NCBI RefSeq assembly: GCF_050589605.1
Contig: NZ_JBNGOO010000011.1
DNA from: Granulosicoccus sp947495035
GTDB lineage: Bacteria > Pseudomonadota > Gammaproteobacteria > Granulosicoccales > Granulosicoccaceae
Length of the DNA: 64,000 bases
Direction: 5' to 3' (one strand)
The notes below the pieces were generated by a model, which saw only the letters and a list, made by a program, of their open reading frames with translations, did not search any database and had not been told where the DNA came from. Of the stretch, positions 49,890 to 57,804 are shown piece after piece (the stretch's first letter is position 1; each line of letters starts with the position of its first letter). The position numbers and the translations under genes are program-made.

Positions 49890-50322
49890 CGGTGATGATT
49901 CTCAGCTCTCGCTCGAACGTCACATCAAACCCCGAGCAGCACATGGCCTGTCCGCCTTGCTCCCAATGTGGCCCGATACGCTTGCCCAGAATATCGATCG
50001 TCTTCAGTATCTGTTTCAGGTCGTACTCCACACTGGGTGCAATGGGCACTGTGACCCTGCGCTCTCTGACACCACGAGAGACCGCTTGTCCGGCGCGGAC
50101 CGCCGTGGGCTTCACCGCCAACTTCTTGTCGATGATGAAATCTCGCTCACTCTCGAATGTGCAGTCGAAACCCGAGAAGCACTCAGGACAACCGAGCCTT
50201 TCCGCGAACGCAGCCACCCCTTTCTTGAACGTATCCAGATCGTTGGCAACCGATGCTGCCATTGATATTCTGACTGCCCCACCCGGCCAGCCTTGTAAAT
50301 CCTTGCTGATCTTCTTCGCCAT
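49867..50322 (-). CDS. Candidate MNIO substrate protein with duplicated CSGFD motif
   Basis: 151 residues from the ATG at 50322, which has AGGAGTGG just upstream. The frame runs to 50388 but with no ribosome-binding site there. I recognise no family. The protein is an internal duplication. Unit 1 (about 19-67) has 'ASVANDLDTFKKG', 'ERLGCPECFSGFDCTFESER' and 'DFIID'. Unit 2 (about 89-147) has 'APSVEYDLKQILKTID', 'GKRIG', 'MCCSGFDVTFEREL' and 'RIITD'. All five Cys (45, 48, 54, 128, 129) fall in or beside the repeated motif. There is no signal peptide. The gene directly precedes and overlaps the MNIO gene, which is where RiPP precursors usually lie. I infer it is the modified substrate; it could instead be an accessory subunit. 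Confidence 0.7.
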   Translation of the reverse strand: MAKKISKDLQGWPGGAVRISMAASVANDLDTFKKGVAAFAERLGCPECFSGFDCTFESERDFIIDKKLAVKPTAVRAGQAVSRGVRERRVTVPIAPSVEYDLKQILKTIDILGKRIGPHWEQGGQAMCCSGFDVTFERELRIITDGGEFPN

Positions 50323-50614
50323 TTTCCACTCCTGTTTGAACAGTGGTTCTACTGAACTCTGATCGGACGAATCGCGTCGAGCCAACATGATTCACGTACG
50401 GAAGTAGCGCAGGACGCAGGTTGCCAATCCATGAAGGATCCATCGAGGCGAAAAACGACGCACGCCCGTCTGGAGCTTCAATAGATACTCCCCTGGCGTG
50501 AAGGCAACAAGCTTACGAAAGTCTAGCCATGGACTCCCTGCTTCTGTTTTGCGCACGGTGAAGCACTTGGCCCTGGCTTGCACGAGAAGATGATGGACAC
50601 GAAAGCCGGGCTGA
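50323..50614. promoter_or_regulatory. Upstream region of the MNIO operon
   Basis: 292 bases between the small membrane protein stop and the candidate substrate start, on the minus strand. It should hold the MNIO operon promoter. I see no distinct operator, riboswitch or additional small gene. Confidence 0.35.
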
Positions 50615-50893
50615 CTAACCGCCAGGGCGTGTCCGCTCGAATCGCCGCCCCAGAAGCCATGCCACCTCAGCGGGAATGGCGAAAATCACCAGGAGAATCG
50701 GCAGCTCTTCCATCACGGTATAGCCCGCACCCAAAACCCCGACCGCCATATTGACAAGCGCTGCGACAAACCAGACGGGAATGAACAGCTGTACCGCCCG
50801 ACCGAGGCCGGCTTCACGAGCCCGAAACCAACCGATGCCGCAGAAAATCGCGAGCAGCACAAAACCACCTGACAATACCATGACCGTATGCAT
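50615..50893 (-). CDS. Small three-helix membrane protein of unknown function
   Basis: 92 residues from the ATG at 50893, preceded by GGAGGAA. It has about three hydrophobic segments: 'VMVLSGGFVLLAIFCGIGWF', 'LFIPVWFVAALVNMAVGVLGAGY' and 'LPILLVIFAIPAEVAWLLG', each given in part. It has a basic C-terminus. I do not recognise the family. It lies 25 bases downstream of the ion-channel gene and is probably in the same operon. Confidence 0.7.
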   Translation of the reverse strand: MHTVMVLSGGFVLLAIFCGIGWFRAREAGLGRAVQLFIPVWFVAALVNMAVGVLGAGYTVMEELPILLVIFAIPAEVAWLLGRRFERTRPGG

Positions 50894-50918
50894 CGTGAAA
50901 TTCCTCCGTTGTTCGTTA

Positions 50919-51581
50919 TCAAGCTCTCGCAGCGGTGTGCATGCCGACCAGGCGAGACAGCAAGATGACCGTGTAGAGAACGCCCACAATCGCCTCAAAC
51001 GCAGCAAACGCCTGCGCGTAAAAACCCGCGGGGAGAATGTCGCCGTAGCCGAGACTTGTGAGCGTCACGTAGCTGAAGTACAGGAGCTGCTGCCAGTCCA
51101 GCACCATTCCCGAAGCGGAAACAAATGAACCGGGGGCCAGTGCTTCAATACAGGCGAAAATCGCCGCGAAAGATGATCCAATGATCAGGTATAACGACGT
51201 CGCCGCAAGGATCACATCGGTGAAGACGTCGTGCGCCATGAAGGTATAGCGCGCAAGCACAATGATGATCACTCCGTGATAGACCATGGAGGTCACATAG
51301 ACGGCCATCCCCGTCGCGGCCGTGGGCGCGAAGGCATTCACGAGTCCGGACAACAATACAGCCAGACCACTACCCGTTGCCGAGATGCGAAGGCCTGTCG
51401 AATCGGTGAGCAACCAGGTGGCCACGACGAACATCGATGCGTAAACGCAATAGAAGACGACCGGCCCGATACCCTTGCCTGTAGAGAGGGGGTATATCAG
51501 ATTGTGCAGAATGACTGCAAGGAGCAGACCTCCGGTCTTCAAGACACCGGAATCCAGGCAGGTCTTTCTCTGGTAACTCAT
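50919..51581 (-). CDS. Two-pore-helix potassium-channel-like protein
   Basis: A 220-residue membrane protein with several N-terminal hydrophobic helices and a C-terminal pore module. The selectivity filter reads 'TLTSLGYGDILPAGF' (near 172-186), matching the K+ channel TxGYGD pattern (TSLGYGD). It is flanked by the outer helix 'SLYLIIGSSFAAIFACIEAL' and the inner helix 'IVGVLYTVILLSRLVG'. The start overlaps the LtrA stop (ATGA at 51578-51581). The N-terminal part has no voltage-sensor arginine ladder that I can see. It probably conducts K+ across the inner membrane. Confidence 0.87.
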   Translation of the reverse strand: MSYQRKTCLDSGVLKTGGLLLAVILHNLIYPLSTGKGIGPVVFYCVYASMFVVATWLLTDSTGLRISATGSGLAVLLSGLVNAFAPTAATGMAVYVTSMVYHGVIIIVLARYTFMAHDVFTDVILAATSLYLIIGSSFAAIFACIEALAPGSFVSASGMVLDWQQLLYFSYVTLTSLGYGDILPAGFYAQAFAAFEAIVGVLYTVILLSRLVGMHTAARA

Positions 51582-52774
51582 GCTTCAACAGCATGAGCAT
51601 GGCGACCGAGTCGGTACGCGAGCGTGAGCATCGGGAACAACACGCCCAGTCCCAGCAGTAGCGCAGGTGCATGCGTCACTTGAATTAGAAGGCCGATTGC
51701 GACAATCACGAGACCTGTCAGCGGTAATGCCCCCGGCAGAGGGCGTGCGATGCTTCGTCGGAACAGTGCGTTTCCTGCCAGAAAGATCAGCGGTCCGGCA
51801 ACGGCGACCAGTATTGTGGGCAGATGCGCGGCTTCCACCGGGTGCGCAATGATCTCCTCGATCGACACGGCCACGACAATCGCGCCGCAGACCATGATGC
51901 CATGAGCGTAAGCCAGCCCGGAGCGAGCAAGCTTCGTCTGCTCGGCCCTGGTTTCAAACGCGTGCTCACCTTCGTGAAACGTACCGACGAAATAGATCCA
52001 CCACAGCGCCACGATGATCAGGAACCCGATGGCTGCGGCGAGAACCACCCCTGCATCAAGCGTACTGCCCACAAGAGTACCGCCAAGCAGAAGAATCGAC
52101 TCACCCAGTGCAATGATGAATACGAGCTGATTGCGTTCGAGCAAGTGCAAGCCCTCCAGCGTCCAGCTTTCCATGCTGGTAGCACCAAAGCCTGGCAGCC
52201 AGAATCCGACATAAGGAGCAGCATAATCGACCACAACGGCCAACAGCCACAATTCCAGGCGCAAGGGTTCCGCAACGGCCCCGCAGATCCACAAGACGGC
52301 CGACAGCGTACTCCAGGCCCCCAGCTGAGCGTAGTTCCTCCCCATGCGCTGGTTGCGCAACAGAAGAGCCATCCAGCCTGCACGCACCAGCGACATGGTC
52401 ACGTAGGCACCCACGAAAAGACCTGCCCGCTCGGTGAAGGCATAGGGCATGGCGATGGCCATGATCAAGGCACACGCCATCAGAAAGATCATCAGGACAC
52501 GCCCACCCTGATGGTCTGGATCAAGCCAGTTCGCAGCCCATGCGGTGTAATTCCAGGCCCACCAGACCGCAGCGAACAGGATTACCGCTTGCAAGGCACC
52601 CACCGCACTTTGATGCTCCAGCAGAAAGTGCGACAGCTGAATGATCGAAAACACGTAGACCAGGTCGAAGAACAGCTCAGTGCTCGTGACGCGAACGGCG
52701 GAACCGGATTCGCGACGGCGCAGGGCTGACACAGGTGCCAGCTTCTCGACCAGTGTACTTGTATGGGCGTTCAA
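51578..52774 (-). CDS. Low temperature requirement A (LtrA) family membrane protein
   Basis: About 398 residues from a TTG at 52774, chosen because GGAGA lies five bases upstream and the family N-terminus is near. A longer frame to 52840 has no such site. LtrA features: 'VTSTELFFDLVYVFSIIQLSHFL' at the start, 'VWWAWNYTAWAANWLDPD', 'EGLHLLERNQLVFIIALGESILL' and many helices. LtrA was first described in Listeria cold growth and its transport role is unproven. It is translationally coupled to the K+ channel gene, forming a membrane operon with the small protein downstream. Confidence 0.85.
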   Translation of the reverse strand: MNAHTSTLVEKLAPVSALRRRESGSAVRVTSTELFFDLVYVFSIIQLSHFLLEHQSAVGALQAVILFAAVWWAWNYTAWAANWLDPDHQGGRVLMIFLMACALIMAIAMPYAFTERAGLFVGAYVTMSLVRAGWMALLLRNQRMGRNYAQLGAWSTLSAVLWICGAVAEPLRLELWLLAVVVDYAAPYVGFWLPGFGATSMESWTLEGLHLLERNQLVFIIALGESILLLGGTLVGSTLDAGVVLAAAIGFLIIVALWWIYFVGTFHEGEHAFETRAEQTKLARSGLAYAHGIMVCGAIVVAVSIEEIIAHPVEAAHLPTILVAVAGPLIFLAGNALFRRSIARPLPGALPLTGLVIVAIGLLIQVTHAPALLLGLGVLFPMLTLAYRLGRHAHAVEA

Positions 52775-52902
52775 GGGATTCTCCGTTATCGGCAGGAGCT
52801 TCTTCCCTGACCAGACACCACAGATTAAGTCCAAAGCCAAATCGAATGCATCTCTTCAGCGTGTATAAACTATCCCATATCAACGAACAATCGGAACGTG
52901 CA

Positions 52903-53811
52903 ATGGATCGCCTGCTGACTATCGAGGTCTTCGTGAGAGTGGCCGAGACGCTGAGCTTCACTCGCGCCTCTGACGTGCTGAACCTGCCTCGCTCGACAGT
53001 CTCTGCCGCCATCCGCGAGCTGGAAGCACACCTGAATACTCGACTCATCAATCGTACGACCCGCAAGGTGTCGCTCACGACAGATGGCACCGTCTACCAT
53101 GACTGGTGTCGACACCTGCTCGCTGACATAGAACAGACCGAATTGCGCATGCGCAGCGCTGCGGATGGTGCGAGCGGACGACTGCGTGTCGAGGTGCCCG
53201 GCCGAATCGCAAGACGGATAATCTGCCCGGCGCTACCCGACTTTCTGGCAAGCCATCCTCAACTCGCCCTGGAGATGGGGGTCAGTGATCGGACCGCTGA
53301 CCTTGTGAAGGAGGGTATCGACTGCGCGATTCGCGTCGGAAAACTCACCGACTCATCCCTCGTCGCGCATTCCATCGGTCCACTACGGGTAGGCACATTC
53401 GCCAGCCAGAGCTATCTCTCCGATCATGGCATTCCACAAACGATCGACAATCTCAGCCATCATCGAATCGTCCAGTACACGGGCACCATCAGTCAGACGA
53501 CGGCACCTCAGCTGTGGTACCGCGACCACGGCAACGACAAGTCGGTGAGCGTGCGTGCCAGCATCGCTGTCGATGACGCCGATACCTACATCGCCTGCTG
53601 TCGAGCAGGACTGGGACTGATTCAGGTACCGGCCTACGACGTCAGCGATCTGCTGGAAAGCGGGGAGCTGGTGGAGGTGCTGAGTGACCGCCCCCCGGCT
53701 CCGATGCCCATGTCGGCAGTGTATCCGGAACGGCGATACACATCAGCTCGCGTACACGTGTTCGTCGAATGGCTAAAGGAACTCTACGCCAGTCACATGC
53801 GTGATGGATAG
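52903..53811 (+). CDS. LysR-family transcriptional regulator
   Basis: 302 residues from the ATG at 52903. The frame is open from 52735 but overlaps the LtrA start. The winged helix (about 1-62) contains 'FVRVAETLSFTRASDVLNLPRSTVSAAIRELE' in part and 'LNTRLINRTTRKVSLT'. The effector domain begins with 'GRLRVEVPGRIARRIICPAL'. It is divergent from the LtrA operon (about 128 bases) and convergent with the aldehyde oxidase operon, so the LtrA/channel operon is the more likely target. Confidence 0.93.
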   Translation: MDRLLTIEVFVRVAETLSFTRASDVLNLPRSTVSAAIRELEAHLNTRLINRTTRKVSLTTDGTVYHDWCRHLLADIEQTELRMRSAADGASGRLRVEVPGRIARRIICPALPDFLASHPQLALEMGVSDRTADLVKEGIDCAIRVGKLTDSSLVAHSIGPLRVGTFASQSYLSDHGIPQTIDNLSHHRIVQYTGTISQTTAPQLWYRDHGNDKSVSVRASIAVDDADTYIACCRAGLGLIQVPAYDVSDLLESGELVEVLSDRPPAPMPMSAVYPERRYTSARVHVFVEWLKELYASHMRDG

Positions 53812-53843
53812 TGTAGAAATACGACACCCCCAAACAGGCCGGC

Positions 53844-56045
53844 TCAGTCCAGATAGGGCAGTATCTTGTCAAGCGTTGCCGGATACTCTCTGACTCGTGC
53901 ACCGCTTGCATTATAAATTGCGTTGACGATGGCCGCGGCGGCACCGCAGATACCGAGCTCGCCAATGCCCTTGGCCTGTATGGGGCTGGCATGATCGTCG
54001 CGCTCATCAAGCAGAATCACATCCAGCTGCGGCACATCCAGATTGACCGGTACGTGGTACTCCCCCAGGTCACGATTGACGATATGACCGTCACGAGGGT
54101 CATGCAGCAACTCTTCTGTCAGTGCCATACCGATACCGAATATCATGCCGCCATAACATTGAGAGCGAGCGGTCTTTTCATTCAGTATGCGACCCGCACT
54201 GAACACACCCAGCATGCGCTGCACACGAGTTTCACCGGTAACGGCGTTGACCGCGACTTCGGCAAAATGGGCACCAAACGTTGCCTGGCGTACATCGTCG
54301 CTGGTCTCACCCGGCTCGATATTGCCAACAGCCTGCAAGCTTTCACCGTCAAGGAGCTCAACCAGATCGTAGCGTCTGTTACGCACAATCGCCCGTCCGT
54401 CCTTCAGCGTCAGTTCTCCCGTATCGCAGTCCAGCTTCTGGCAGAGCTGTGAGCGAAGTTCTTCACAAGCCAGAAAGACGGCAGAGCCGGATGAGGAAGC
54501 CCCCCATGATCCACCGGAACCTGAAGCGCTCGGCAGGTCGGTGTCACCCAGACGTGTTTCAACTCGATCCATCGCTACGCCGAGCATCTCACCGGCTATC
54601 TGCGACAGGATGGTATAGCTGCCAGTACCAATGTCGGTCATGTCGGTCTCGACGATGACGGAGCCATCGGATGAAAGTGTGACTCTCGCTTCCGATTGCA
54701 TCAGCATATTGACCCGTGCAGCTGAAGCCATACCCATACCGATCAACCATTCACCCTCCCGTACCTGACCCGGTACCGACTGACGCTTCTCCCAGCCGAA
54801 GGTTTTGGCACCGTGCTCGAGCGCTTGCCGAAACTTTCTGGAAGAGAAGGCAATATCCTGTTCGGGGTCATTTTCCGGAATGTTCAAGAGACGCAATTCA
54901 ACCGGATCGATACCAGCGGCCTCGGCCAGTTCATCCATGGCGTTTTCCAGAGCCGTGACACCCACTGCCTCTCCGGGTGCCCGTACCGAGCCTGCGCAGG
55001 TCTTGTTCAGCCGCGCTATCTCCAGACCGATTCGCCGATTCTTGCCGCCGTACATGAAATGAGTAGCCTGGCCCACCGGTTCGGCGAATGTTTCATCAGG
55101 CAGGTTGGACACCAGACTGACATGGCTCAATCCGGTCAGGACACCCGCCTCGTCAGCAGCGAGCTGGAAATGCTGACGCGTCTCGGAACGTCGCATGACC
55201 GCTTCAAACACCTGTTGCCGGGACAAGGTGACACACACCGCGCGTTGCAGTTCCTTTGCCGCGATGGCTGCAGCAACGGCTTCCGGAGCAATACCCAGTT
55301 TGGAGCCAAAGCCACCGCCCACGTATCTGGAGATGATCCTTACCTGCTCTGCATCTATGCCCAGCGAATCGGCCAGTTCGTTGCGATTGTACTTGAGCAT
55401 CTGGTAGCTGCCGTACAGGGTCAGCTTGTCCTCTTCCCAATGAGCGATGGCACAGTGCGGTTCCATCGCCGCACTGTTGTGGCCCGGAGTACGGTAAACC
55501 TGATCGACCGTGAAGGCAGCCTCCTGCATTGCCTGATCCACATCGCCCTGACTGAATTGCTTCTCATCCGGTTTCTCCACCTGAGCATCGGATGCTTCCG
55601 GATCCACTGCGGCTGACTCGTCTGCCTCGTAGTCCATGGTCAATGACTGAGCCGCATGACGAGCCCCTTCGAATGTCTCGGCAACAACCAGTGCGATGGG
55701 CTGACCCAGATACACTACATCCTTGACACCTTGAACCGGTGCTTCATTGGCCGTGCCCTGAGCAGGATTGCGTAGCAGCCGCTCGTCATCAATCACCGCA
55801 AGCACACCCTCCATCGACAGTAGCGCTTCCTTGCCAATGGAGAGAATTCTGCCTTTGGCGAAGGGCGCACGAACCAGCACCCCGTATGCCTGGTTATCAA
55901 TTGCCCACTCATGCGCATATGTGGCGCTGCCGCTGACCTTCAATGGTCCTTCGGTACGGTCCAGTGGCTTGCCAATCAGCCCCTGGGCCATGTCATCCAG
56001 CCTCCGACGGGTATCAGGCTCATCCATGATCATCTTTGCGCTCAT
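53844..56045 (-). CDS. paoC: Aldehyde oxidoreductase molybdopterin-binding subunit (PaoC/YagR-like)
   Basis: A 733-residue large subunit, normal for PaoC/YagR. The aldehyde oxidase N-terminal domain ('PLKVSGSATYAHEW') precedes molybdopterin-binding regions: 'YVGGGFGSKLG', 'AGSVRAPGEAVGVTALENAMDELA' in segments and 'GSGGSWGASSSGSAVF'. The catalytic Glu sits in the late 'KGIGELGICGAAAAIVNAI'. It overlaps the FAD subunit gene (ATGA). In the E. coli PaoABC enzyme this subunit binds molybdopterin cytosine dinucleotide and oxidises aromatic aldehydes. The dedicated maturation gene paoD/xdhC is not seen here. Confidence 0.9.
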   Translation of the reverse strand: MSAKMIMDEPDTRRRLDDMAQGLIGKPLDRTEGPLKVSGSATYAHEWAIDNQAYGVLVRAPFAKGRILSIGKEALLSMEGVLAVIDDERLLRNPAQGTANEAPVQGVKDVVYLGQPIALVVAETFEGARHAAQSLTMDYEADESAAVDPEASDAQVEKPDEKQFSQGDVDQAMQEAAFTVDQVYRTPGHNSAAMEPHCAIAHWEEDKLTLYGSYQMLKYNRNELADSLGIDAEQVRIISRYVGGGFGSKLGIAPEAVAAAIAAKELQRAVCVTLSRQQVFEAVMRRSETRQHFQLAADEAGVLTGLSHVSLVSNLPDETFAEPVGQATHFMYGGKNRRIGLEIARLNKTCAGSVRAPGEAVGVTALENAMDELAEAAGIDPVELRLLNIPENDPEQDIAFSSRKFRQALEHGAKTFGWEKRQSVPGQVREGEWLIGMGMASAARVNMLMQSEARVTLSSDGSVIVETDMTDIGTGSYTILSQIAGEMLGVAMDRVETRLGDTDLPSASGSGGSWGASSSGSAVFLACEELRSQLCQKLDCDTGELTLKDGRAIVRNRRYDLVELLDGESLQAVGNIEPGETSDDVRQATFGAHFAEVAVNAVTGETRVQRMLGVFSAGRILNEKTARSQCYGGMIFGIGMALTEELLHDPRDGHIVNRDLGEYHVPVNLDVPQLDVILLDERDDHASPIQAKGIGELGICGAAAAIVNAIYNASGARVREYPATLDKILPYLD

Positions 56046-57037
56046 GCATCACCCCCAACGCTTGCCGCTTCACTGAGCACAGCAATCAATGTGCGTTTCA
56101 ACAACGGAATCTTGAAGTCATTGCCACCATGTCCACTGGCATCGGCAAGCAGGCAGTCTGCAGCTTTCTCGAACAACTGCCTTGAAGGGGCCTGGCCGAG
56201 CAGCAATGCTTCCACCTCCGGATCTCGCCAGGGTCTGGGAGCAATGCCCCCGAAACTCAAGCCTACGTGTGAAAACATACCCGACTGCAGTTGAGTCACC
56301 GCAGCGACGGATGTCAGTGCAAAGGCATAAGAGGCACGATCACGCACCTTGCGATACCACTGATAGCTGTTCTCGATGGGCGCCGGCAAATGTACAGCGG
56401 TGATCAATTCACCACTTTCCAGCTGGTTTTCACGCTGTGGTGTCGCACCGGGCAGACAATAGAAATCCTGCAACGGTACCTGTCGACGACTGCCATCGGT
56501 TTGTTCAATTTCAACCGTGGCGCGCAACGCCTGCATGGCCACCGCCATGTCACTGGGGTGAGTGGCAATGCAGTGTTCGCTGCCACCAATGATTGCGTGC
56601 AATCGGTTCTGGCCTTGCAAGGCACTGCAACCGCTACCCGGATGTCGCTTGTTGCAGGGGGACGCCGTATCGTAGAAATAGTAGCAACGCGTTCTCTGCA
56701 GCAGGTTGCCTCCGGTCGTGGCCTTGTTGCGCAACTGAGCGGATGCGCCCGATAGCAAGGCACGTGACAGCACTGCGTAATGCTGCCGTATCCGGGCGTC
56801 AGCGGCCAGCGTACTGTTGGGTACCAGAGCGCCGATTCGCAATCCCCCGTCGTCATTCGGTTCGATGGAATTCAAATCGAGTCGATTGATATCGACCACG
56901 ACATTCGGGGTCAACACTTCAAGCTTCATCAGATCCAGCAGATTGGTTCCGCCAGCAATGAACGATGCATTGCCTCCAGCGGCGATTGAGGTGGCCTGTT
57001 CGACGGACTCTGCCCGTTGATAATCGAAACTCTTCAT
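56042..57037 (-). CDS. paoB: Aldehyde oxidoreductase FAD-binding subunit (PaoB/YagS-like)
   Basis: About 331 residues from the ATG at 57037, overlapping the 2Fe-2S gene stop. The FAD site includes 'FIAGGTNLLDLMK' near the N-terminus and 'ATTGGNLLQRTRC'. The extra [4Fe-4S] site of the PaoB/YagS branch is present: Cys residues in 'TRCYYFYDTASPCNKRHPGSGC' (in parts) and in 'GSEHCIATHPSDMA'. It carries electrons from the iron-sulfur subunit to FAD. Length and motif order match PaoB. Confidence 0.92.
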   Translation of the reverse strand: MKSFDYQRAESVEQATSIAAGGNASFIAGGTNLLDLMKLEVLTPNVVVDINRLDLNSIEPNDDGGLRIGALVPNSTLAADARIRQHYAVLSRALLSGASAQLRNKATTGGNLLQRTRCYYFYDTASPCNKRHPGSGCSALQGQNRLHAIIGGSEHCIATHPSDMAVAMQALRATVEIEQTDGSRRQVPLQDFYCLPGATPQRENQLESGELITAVHLPAPIENSYQWYRKVRDRASYAFALTSVAAVTQLQSGMFSHVGLSFGGIAPRPWRDPEVEALLLGQAPSRQLFEKAADCLLADASGHGGNDFKIPLLKRTLIAVLSEAASVGGDA

Positions 57038-57546
57038 GACTTGTCGCCCGCCTCGATGATGGCATCGACAATGTTGGGATAGGCAGAGCAACGACACAGA
57101 TTGCCGCTCATACGTTCAGCGATTTCATCGGATGTCAGCTCTGGCGCATCCACCAGCGACACGGAAACATAGCTTGGCCAACCTTCCTTGATTTCATCGA
57201 GCATCGCGGTTGCCGAGCAGATCTGGCCCGGCGTGCAGTAGCCACACTGAAAGCCATCGTGTTTGACGAAGGCCTGCTGCATGGGGGACAGATTGTCCGA
57301 ACTACCCAGACCTTCGATCGTCGTGATCTCATCTCCGTCGTGCATGACTGCCAGCGTCAGACAACTGTTGATGCGCTTGCCGTTGATCAGAATCGTACAG
57401 GCACCACACTGGCCGTGATCACACCCCTTCTTGGTACCGTTCAACTGCAAGTGTTGCCGCAGAGCGTCCAGCAGCGTTGTGCGAACATCAACCGACAATT
57501 CGTGCATCTCGCCGTTCACCCGGATATTCAGTGTCTGCATGGCCAT
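57034..57546 (-). CDS. paoA: Aldehyde oxidoreductase 2Fe-2S subunit (PaoA/YagT-like, no Tat signal)
   Basis: A 170-residue first gene of the operon. Cluster I ligands are in 'CDHGQCGACTILING' with a further Cys in 'NSCL'. Cluster II is formed by 'CGYCTPGQICSA' and 'CRCSAYPNI'. Unlike E. coli PaoA it begins 'MAMQTLNIRVNGE' with no twin-arginine signal, so the complex should be cytoplasmic unless a longer start is missed. It overlaps the FAD subunit gene by four bases. Confidence 0.9.
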   Translation of the reverse strand: MAMQTLNIRVNGEMHELSVDVRTTLLDALRQHLQLNGTKKGCDHGQCGACTILINGKRINSCLTLAVMHDGDEITTIEGLGSSDNLSPMQQAFVKHDGFQCGYCTPGQICSATAMLDEIKEGWPSYVSVSLVDAPELTSDEIAERMSGNLCRCSAYPNIVDAIIEAGDKS

Positions 57547-57804
57547 TATCTACCAGAGGTATCTTGGTGGGATGCAAATCATATACGCCTGGCTCAGCCT
57601 GATTGCACGATTGAAAAGTTGACGGATACGGAACGCAGCCCGCTCTCATTCATGCCGGGATGATGCGACAAGGCAGGGGCGATCTGCAGCGTGCTCATTC
57701 CGGGATGATGCAACAAGTCAGGAGCGAGATGCAGCGTGCTATGGTCGCCGGACAGCGAGCCTGTCTGCTCGGCGTATCAGCCGCCGGATCGTTGGCGGGC
57801 TCCC
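57547..57804. repeat. Imperfect 45-bp tandem duplication upstream of the aldehyde oxidase operon
   Basis: Two copies of about 45 bp start at 57655 and 57700, each opening with CCGGGATGATGC and ending GCAGCGTGCT, with about five mismatches. They lie in the 258-base gap that carries the operon promoter and follows the acylase gene. No gene is supported here. Confidence 0.7.
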
